A stretch of DNA of 64,000 bases from assembly GCF_000699445.3 (NCBI RefSeq), contig NC_067200.1, forward strand, positions 4,356,950 to 4,420,949, written 5' to 3'. The first letter of the stretch is position 1. The number at the start of each line of letters is the position of its first letter. The DNA comes from Schistosoma haematobium (taxonomy: Eukaryota > Platyhelminthes > Trematoda > Strigeidida > Schistosomatidae). Both the position numbers and the translations under genes were made by a program. The notes beneath the pieces are model-generated. The model had not been told where the DNA came from. It saw nothing but the letters and a program-made list of their open reading frames with translations, and searched no databases. Below, piece after piece: positions 57,592 to 64,000 of this stretch.

Positions 57592-57638
57592 TAGAGAACA
57601 CTCTTGAATCTTCTTATATAAAAAATCATACATCTACC
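57592..57638 (+). repeat. Target-site duplication, left copy
   Basis: 47 bp beginning TAGAGAACACTCTTG, identical to 61563-61609. It borders the RTE element at 57639. The first bases may overlap the AAAT tail on the right side, so the true length is 44-47 bp. Confidence 0.9.
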
Positions 57639-58298
57639 CCCTGAATGCCCTGGTACGGCCGAGAGTGGGGAGAGTCCGCTCTCCCTCTCGAAATACTCTC
57701 ACACGGCCACGCGTATATAGCCTCTGCCAGGGAAGTCCTACTCATTGCCTTCTCGTGGCGGGGGTGTTGTTTACGAAAATGAGAGGACGAAAAGCGAATG
57801 TCCGGCGCTTTAACCGGATTCCAAACCAATGGTGCACATGGGCTCCAGTATCCTGCGGGAACGAATGGCGTATGAACCAATCGTTGGTCACCGGCTACCA
57901 TGGGACTGCATCTCCTTACGATGCTCCACTGCCTTGTGGGTTAGACCTTTAGGTCAAAGGCTCGGGGAGTGGCCCCCTAAGATAACCACCTGCTTCGGTT
58001 TGGGCACCCGGGCAGTATCACAGCCCACACACAAATGATGAACTGTTTATGTCTATGGAAACTACTTTTGTCGCTTTGAAAAACAATCAATTGATTCAAA
58101 TTATGATCACTACAATTATTGTCATTATTAATACTAATATTATTATTACTACTATTATTGTCATTATTGTTATTATTATCATTATTATTATTATTTTCCA
58201 CATTATTCACCTTCTTTTATACTTATACAGCGGCTCGTCTTTGGTGGAATTCCGACTGTATCTAAACGTTCTCGAGTCACTGTCCGGTTGAAAATTGT
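57639..58298 (+). promoter_or_regulatory. 5' UTR / internal promoter region of the RTE element
   Basis: Contains a strong hairpin near 57669-57688 (GGGGAGAG-TCCG-CTCTCCCT). An AT-rich ATT/ATC tract at about 58119-58197 interrupts otherwise GC-rich sequence shortly before the start codon. RTE elements carry internal promoters, but no specific motif was recognised. Confidence 0.5.
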
Positions 58299-61200
58299 AT
58301 GTTACCACCGAATACGAGGACTGAAGCAGATTTTCTGAAACCACGTGCACCATTCAAACTGGCTGCCTTCAACGTTCGCACATTTATGCAGGTCGGACAA
58401 CAGATAGGGCTGGCTATGTCTTTGGAAAGTCTTAATATCGACGTGTGTTGTCTATCCGAGACCCGTATTCAAGACTCTGGCGAAGTACTACAAATTCGAT
58501 CTCCATCTGTCGCTTCGAAAAGCTTGTTTTACGTGCGCTTATCCGGGGACCCTGTGGCATCTTCGTCTGGTTTTGCTGGCGTTGGTGTCGCACTAAGCGC
58601 TAGAGCTGAGGCAGCACTAGTCGATTGGATCCCCATTAACAGTCGGTTATGTGCTGTTAGATTAGAAAGTTCCATCAAAGTGAGAAGAAATCGGCGTGAG
58701 AAACGATGTCTTTTCGTCATCTCCGCCTATGCCCCGACAGATTGCAGCCCGGATGCAATCAAGGATGAGTTTTACCACCAGTTATCAGTTCTTCTCCAGA
58801 AAGTGCGTTCGACAGATATTGTAGTACTAGCCGGAGACTTGAATGCTCAGGTCGGGCGTCTAGGCACAGAAGAGAGTCGTTTAGGTGGCCGATGGGGACT
58901 CTTTGGTCGCAGGTCAGATAACGGGGACCGTCTACTGCAACTTTGCACAGACCACAACCTGTTTCTGCCTAGCACTAACTTTCGGCACAGTCATCGCCGA
59001 TGTGCCACCTGGCGTCCTCCCTCTGCATCTCAAGCCTGGACTCAGATTGATCACATCGCGATCAGCTACCGCTGGCGTGGTTGTGTACAAGACTGCCGCT
59101 CCTTTTGGAGTACCTATCTGGACTCTGACCATGCCTTGGTCTGCGCCAATCTTGCCTTACTTTTCAGTGGACAACGAAGTGAACGCCATCAACGGATTGA
59201 TGTTAGCAAGCTGGTTGCAACTTCTGTTGCAAGTAAGTATCGAACCGAGCTAGCCTCTAGGCTAGCTACCACTCCACCGAAAAGTATAGATGAGCATTGG
59301 TTGCAATTGCATGACGCCATGAAAATGGCGGGAACAGTCAGTTGTGGGTTTGCGAAACGTCCCGCTTTTAAGCACTGGGTTTCTTCTGGTTCCTTACAAC
59401 TCATTGAAGCCCGTCGGTCTACTCCGGGTAACCGTGAGTTTGGCCATAAACGAAGGATTTTACGTAAGGAAATCGGGCAAAGCTTGGGAAAGGACCGAGA
59501 AGCCTGGTGGTCGATGCGTGCTAATGAGCTGGAAGCAGCAGCTGCATCTGGTAACTACTGGAAGCTCCTCCAACTCATCCGAGCCACTGGCAGCAAGAAG
59601 TCTGGTGTGAGTGAAACAATCTGCGAGGATGATGGGATGCCAATCACTAACATCCATCGACGTCTTGGACGATGGGCAGAATTTTTCGAAGGGCAGTTCA
59701 ACTGGCCTGCTGCTCCGGCAACATCGGTCAGACTGTCCTGCCCTCCATGGCCGGTGACGACTGATCCACCAAATGAGGAGGAAGTCCGCAAGGAACTCCA
59801 ACTCTTGAAGCGTTACAAATCACCTGGCCCAGATGACTTACCTCCGGCTCTTTTTAAAGATGGTGGTGACTTTTTGACTAAGGAATTGACGACGTTGTTT
59901 ACAAAGGTTTGGGAACTAGAGAGTGTACCAACGTCATGGAATGAGTCGATAGTTGTCCCTATCTTTAAAAAGGGTTCACGTCGTTCTTGTAACAACTATC
60001 GGGGGATAAGTTTACTTCCGATTGCGTCCAAGCTATTGGCTTCCGTCATTCTTCGTAGGTTGTTCAAAACCCGAGAAAGATTGACTCGCGAGGAGCAGGC
60101 TGGGTTTCGTTCTGGTCGAGGATGTATTGATCATATCTCCACCCTCCGCCAAATGTTAGAACACCGCCATACTTTTCAAAGGCCAACAATCGTAGTGTTT
60201 CTTGACATCAGGGCTGCCTTCGATTCGTTGGATAGGACTGTTCTCTGGGATTGTCTATTGAAGAAGGGTGTGCCTGAGAAGTTTATTAACATCCTAAAAG
60301 CCCTGTATAAAAACACCTCAGGCAGAGTGAGGGCATACAACCACCTCTCTCCATTGTTCCATTCGAGCAGTGGGGTTAGGCAGGGTTGCCCAATCTCACC
60401 ATTCCTCTTCAACTTTGCCATCGATGACATTCTGGAAACAGCTCTGATGAATGTAAGTAATGGTGGTGTGGATCTGTTGCCTGGAGAAAGACTTCTCGAC
60501 CTTGAGTATGCGGACGATATTGTCTTACTGTGCGATAATCCCCAAGACATACTATCCGCACTTAATCAGTTGGCAATCAGTGTCCGTAGGTATGGTATGT
60601 GCTTTGCACCTTCGAAGTGCAAAGTACTTCTACAAGACTGGCAGGATTCTAATCCTGTACTCACCCTGGATGGTGAGCAGATAGACGTAGTTGAGAAGTT
60701 CGTGTATCTGGGTAGCTGCATAAGTGCTGGTGGGGGTGTGAGTGATGAGATCAATGCACGAATAGTGAAAGCCAGAGCGGCTTATGCCAATCTGGGCCAC
60801 CTTTGGCGCCTTCGTGATGTTAGTCTGGCTGTAAAAGGCCGGATCTACAACGCGTCGATGAGAGCAGTTTTGCTCTATGCTTGTGAAACCTGGCCTCTCC
60901 GAGTTGAGGACGTTAGACGACTCTCTGTGTTCGATCATCGCTGTCTCCGAAGGATTGCTGACATTCAGTGGCAACACCATGTCAGTAATGCAGAGGTTCG
61001 GCATCGTGTGTTCGGGCACAGAGATGATAACTCAATTGGTGTCACCATCTTGAAACACCGACTTCGGTGGCTTGGACATGTTCTCCGAATGTCGTCCCAG
61101 AGAATTCCACGTCGTGCATTATTTGCCGACTCTGGGACTGGTTGGAAGAAGCGGAGAGGTGGTCAGTGCATGACATGGTGTCGTGGCATGAAAGAAAGCT

Positions 61201-61349
61201 GCAAAGGACTGGCTTGTGTTGGTCCTTCACGACTCCCTGGCTGGGGTCCGAGAGATGGTGCTACACAGTGGCTAGAGACGTTATCAGATATGGCTCAGAA
61301 TAGAAGCCAGTGGCGATCCTGCTGTAACCTTCTTTTACTTTCTTCATAA
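58299..61349 (+). CDS. RTE endonuclease-reverse transcriptase polyprotein, intact
   Basis: 1016 residues. APE-like endonuclease (about 20-285): FNVRT with Asn25, SETR with Glu54, ISAYAPT, AGDLNAQVG (179-186), IDHIAIS with Asp251 and SDH 276-278, all catalytic residues present. Reverse transcriptase (about 500-760): SPGPDDLPP, NNYRGISLLP, AGFRSGRGC, LDIRAAFD (635-642), GVRQGCPISP, and YADD 737-740. C-terminal part has CETWPLRVEDVRRLSVFDHR and LRWLGHVLRM. It nicks target DNA and copies its own RNA by target-primed reverse transcription. No stop or frameshift, so it could be active. The start ATG follows in-frame TTG; a little upstream extension is possible but no upstream ATG was seen in frame. 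Confidence 0.93.
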   Translation: MLPPNTRTEADFLKPRAPFKLAAFNVRTFMQVGQQIGLAMSLESLNIDVCCLSETRIQDSGEVLQIRSPSVASKSLFYVRLSGDPVASSSGFAGVGVALSARAEAALVDWIPINSRLCAVRLESSIKVRRNRREKRCLFVISAYAPTDCSPDAIKDEFYHQLSVLLQKVRSTDIVVLAGDLNAQVGRLGTEESRLGGRWGLFGRRSDNGDRLLQLCTDHNLFLPSTNFRHSHRRCATWRPPSASQAWTQIDHIAISYRWRGCVQDCRSFWSTYLDSDHALVCANLALLFSGQRSERHQRIDVSKLVATSVASKYRTELASRLATTPPKSIDEHWLQLHDAMKMAGTVSCGFAKRPAFKHWVSSGSLQLIEARRSTPGNREFGHKRRILRKEIGQSLGKDREAWWSMRANELEAAAASGNYWKLLQLIRATGSKKSGVSETICEDDGMPITNIHRRLGRWAEFFEGQFNWPAAPATSVRLSCPPWPVTTDPPNEEEVRKELQLLKRYKSPGPDDLPPALFKDGGDFLTKELTTLFTKVWELESVPTSWNESIVVPIFKKGSRRSCNNYRGISLLPIASKLLASVILRRLFKTRERLTREEQAGFRSGRGCIDHISTLRQMLEHRHTFQRPTIVVFLDIRAAFDSLDRTVLWDCLLKKGVPEKFINILKALYKNTSGRVRAYNHLSPLFHSSSGVRQGCPISPFLFNFAIDDILETALMNVSNGGVDLLPGERLLDLEYADDIVLLCDNPQDILSALNQLAISVRRYGMCFAPSKCKVLLQDWQDSNPVLTLDGEQIDVVEKFVYLGSCISAGGGVSDEINARIVKARAAYANLGHLWRLRDVSLAVKGRIYNASMRAVLLYACETWPLRVEDVRRLSVFDHRCLRRIADIQWQHHVSNAEVRHRVFGHRDDNSIGVTILKHRLRWLGHVLRMSSQRIPRRALFADSGTGWKKRRGGQCMTWCRGMKESCKGLACVGPSRLPGWGPRDGATQWLETLSDMAQNRSQWRSCCNLLLLSS

Positions 61350-61514
61350 AAAGTGGTTGTGTCTCCTTTACTTGAAAGATTTCTTCTGATTGTACCTCTT
61401 CGTCATTACTCTCTTTTTCTTTTGCGTTCCTTAGTTTTTTTTTTCTCTTCGAATTCCCATTGTTTTGTCTGGCGCATATATATTGGCGCTCTCTTGTACC
61501 AATATTTATGTGTT

Positions 61515-61518
61515 CAAA

Positions 61519-61561
<43 letters not shown>

Positions 61562-61562
61562 A
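61515..61562 (+). repeat. AAAT tandem tail of the RTE element
   Basis: About 11 uninterrupted AAAT units forming the 3' end of the retrotransposon, in place of a poly(A) tail. Confidence 0.92.
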
Positions 61563-61609
61563 TAGAGAACACTCTTGAATCTTCTTATATAAAAAATCAT
61601 ACATCTACC
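61563..61609 (+). repeat. Target-site duplication, right copy
   Basis: Identical to 57592-57638. After it the sequence continues AACGTTTTTC, which is the original flank. Confidence 0.9.
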
Positions 61610-62154
61610 AACGTTTTTCTTATGGTGGCTCCTATTTCTATCGGAGCTTGTTATTTAGAATACAGTTACGTTTCTGTTAAACCGTGTTGTGATTTAGGGA
61701 CTTGTTGAGTGAAGTAGTGTTCAAGTATACTGAGCATCAAGTGTAGCTGGATCATAATAAAAGAATTTATAACAGTATGCTAGAATAGATTTTCATACTA
61801 GGACGAATTAACTTGTTAGTTTCTAATGGTTTAAGAACTAAAATTGGTTGCTGAAATAACTTGTAAAATCCACCAATATAATCAAACCCTGCACGTCAAT
61901 AATATCCTTTATTCTGGTTTTCGACGTTATCTCAGTTATTGTCTTATCACACCTCCCACCAAACAGAAATTTCGGTGAATTATTATGTGAAAGGTGATGT
62001 TGAGACATCTCATACAGCAACTAATCACACATTATTATTATCTATCAAAGTGAAAATATTCACTCAAGATCTTATCAGCCTATAGATGCTTAAGAAAATG
62101 GATAACAGCAAATAAATTCTTTTAGTAAGCAATACGAGGACGTTTGTAGTGTCA

Positions 62155-62600
62155 GTTATTATTTTAAGCCCATATACTTTGTTCTAGTATTCGGACAAAT
62201 CAATCCATTCATTCTACTTGGGTCATATGTTGACCTTGTTATTTATTTGCTTATCAATCTAGACTGTTTTTATATGAGCGTATATGTGTGTGCCCTTCTT
62301 ATCCTATTAATCACATGTCTGTAGCTTATTTTTGTATGACTATAAATATTGAGTAATGCTTGACTAAAAGGGAGTTGGCTTCCCAGCCATCCTCCCTGTG
62401 TGTCATTTTGCTCTGCTCTGTTTCATTACCTTCATATACGATATATATGTATTCTCAAGTCAATTCTCGTTATTCCACTTATTTAATTCCGTTATTGACT
62501 AACGCGATTTAAGTCGACGATTATATACGGGAATAGGCGATAACAGTCATTCGTACGATCTTGAAGTCAGATCCATGGGCCACTAAACGTTTTGCGGATG
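62155..62600 (+). repeat. LTR-3-like repeat, copy 2
   Basis: Same order as 24320-24840: TTTGCTTATCAATCTAGACT, ACTAACGCGATTTAAGTCGA, GTCAGATCCATGGGCCACTA. Confidence 0.6.
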
Positions 62601-63034
62601 CAGCTTACGAAGGACTTGTCCCTCTTCTTCTACTACGTTTACTCTTTGCTGCCCTACAAAAAGGAAAACGGACTCACGTTAGTAACGTCGCATGATATAG
62701 TTCCAAGTAAGCAAATCCATAACTTGCACCTTATCCATCTGTCCTTGAAACTGCAGAATTCTAATGTCCAATAAACTTGTAGCGAGTTCGTGTTAACTAG
62801 CTGATTGATTTGTACTCGTTTTGTATCGTCCAACGCTGGCGGTCTACCTTTTTGACTGCAATGATTATAGTAAACGGGATAGTTAATTGAGACATATTAT
62901 GTACTGTATATAAGCGCACGTATTTCATCATAATGAATTTACAAAAACCAAGAAATATCATACAACGAAGTGGGAAAATGGTTTGCTTGAATATAAAATG
63001 TTGTGAAAATGTGAGACTAGAATGTAGCTTAGTG
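62601..63034. other. Unassigned sequence between two LTR-3-like copies
   Basis: It lies between LTR-like repeats in the same orientation (62155 and 63035), but at 430 bp it is too short for an internal region, and no gag or pol motif is seen. More likely a remnant or unrelated. Confidence 0.35.
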
Positions 63035-63530
63035 GTAGCTAGTACTATTTCAAACTCATATAGTCTATTTTAGCTTCTGGAGAGACCAATTTATTAATTC
63101 TTCTTCTCAAGCCACGTTCTGAACTTGTTGATCATCCGCTTATTAACTCTGTCTATTTTTATATGATCTGGTGTGTTTTAATTATGTACCTTATTCATTA
63201 AGCGTCCGTTACATATTTTTGGTCTGACTACAAATATTGAGTCACGCGTGGACATATAGAATTGGCTAACTCTCCTTCCCCACTGTGCATCACTGCGTTC
63301 CGATTCGCTTCTCTTTCTGCACTTCGTTTCTCCGATCGTCTGTTCACATAAACAAGTCAATAAAATATGCGTATTCAAAGTTCACTTTCGTATTTGACTT
63401 ATTTTCTTTCGTTGTTCTCAAACTCAAGTTAATTCGGCAGAAATATACAAGAGTTGACAACGTGTATATTTCGATAACAATCAGCAGAAGATTTATCTGG
63501 AGTCAGATATAGAGCCACTAACTCAGACTG
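63035..63530 (+). repeat. LTR-3-like repeat, diverged copy 3
   Basis: TTGATCATCCGCTTATTAAC, GGTCTGACTACAAATATTGA and GGAGTCAGATATAGAGCCAC align with the order of copies 1 and 2. Confidence 0.5.
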
Positions 63531-64000
63531 TGATACTACTGTAGCGTGGAGTCGAGTCACGGTTGACTATGAACACCACTACAAGAAGAGTGCCTACCAG
63601 AAAATCAGAAGGCAGATGAAGGTTGTAACAAGGTTTATTCGTTGACGATCTCGTAGTATCGAAAGTATACCGAGATCGTGCCAAAGAAAATACAAGCGGA
63701 ATCAATGAGAAAACGTGCGAGCGTACAAGGCCACAGTCGACGGAAGAATTATGGAGGGGTAATGGGTGTCTTTAGTACAATTAAACAAACAAGAACAGTG
63801 AAACAATCACTGGTAAAATTGGTTAAAGTAATAATTGTTTCCATTAAACCAATCACGCTCTCTTGCTAAAAGCAGGTCACCACACCACTTCGATGAAGAA
63901 CCTTCCACACTCACTGCTTCCGACAGACGAATTCAGCGTAGCCTAATCAGTCGACTTACGACGCAGTTTTTCACCGTACGAGTTAATTTTGAAAATTCAA
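63531..64000. other. Unassigned sequence at the window end
   Basis: If 63035-63530 is a 5' LTR, this would be the leader of a retrotransposon continuing past the window. A 60-codon basic frame (63678-63869) has no recognised motif. GC content is above the AT-rich background. Confidence 0.3.

Larger units (their letters stand above)
57639..61562 (+). mobile_element. Full-length RTE-clade (SR2-like) non-LTR retrotransposon
   Basis: A 3.9-kb element with a GC-rich 5' UTR of 660 bp, one uninterrupted ORF (58299-61349), a short 3' UTR and an AAAT tandem tail (61515-61562). It is enclosed by identical 47-bp direct repeats. Size, single ORF with APE-type endonuclease followed by reverse transcriptase, and the short-repeat tail are hallmarks of the RTE clade; SR2 of schistosomes has the same size. 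Intact frame and perfect duplication point to a recent insertion. Its GC content is far above the surroundings. Confidence 0.92.

Noticed and set aside
58529..61230. Antisense and shifted open frames over the RTE polyprotein
   Set aside because: They are overlaps of a long GC-rich coding frame that contains all the expected catalytic motifs.
62155..63530. Small LTR retrotransposon between two LTR-3-like copies
   Set aside because: Only about 430 bp separates them and no gag, pol or primer-binding site is visible.

Overview
The window looks like a piece of a blood-fluke (Schistosoma) nuclear genome. It is AT-rich. Its single-copy genes are cut into small exons by kilobase introns, and introns and intergenic DNA are packed with schistosome-type repeats: tRNA-headed hammerhead-ribozyme retroposons (the SM-alpha type), RTE-clade non-LTR retrotransposons (SR2-like), Merlin-type DNA transposons and their miniature derivatives, solo LTRs and a Penelope-like fragment. 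I cannot name the species from sequence alone.

Layout. (1) 1-4610: the 3' part of an unrecognised plus-strand gene, with two exons (703-1137 and 4407-4610) joined by a repeat-filled intron. (2) 4611-17093: intergenic repeats, including two 548-bp solo LTRs in opposite orientation and a nested Merlin-MITE / Merlin / LTR insertion at about 10.26-11.83 kb. (3) 17094-55116: one plus-strand gene, an atypical MAP kinase of the MAPK15 (ERK7/8) family. I reconstructed it as 14 exons that keep one open frame of 1142 residues, plus one optional exon that does not fit the phase. The kinase core lies in exons 1-7 and carries a TEY activation motif. A Y-Q-I-I motif aligns with the LC3-interacting motif known in human MAPK15. 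About 790 residues of Ser/Asn/Thr-rich low-complexity tail follow. (4) 57592-61609: a full-length RTE-clade retrotransposon with an uninterrupted 1016-residue endonuclease/reverse transcriptase, a short-repeat tail and an identical 47-bp target-site duplication. It is the youngest-looking element here. (5) 61610-64000: copies of an LTR-like repeat and unassigned sequence.

The most striking layer is RNA. At least three tRNA-headed retroposon families (called HHR-A, HHR-B and HHR-C here) each carry a type I hammerhead. Most copies have a broken core, but several keep every core base. Two of these show paired changes that preserve a helix. Three intact-core copies lie in sense orientation inside MAPK15 introns. 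At five or more loci two copies sit head to head (minus copy, then plus copy). Family names such as RTE-A/B, LTR-1 to LTR-4, E and F are local labels for repeats that recur inside this window.
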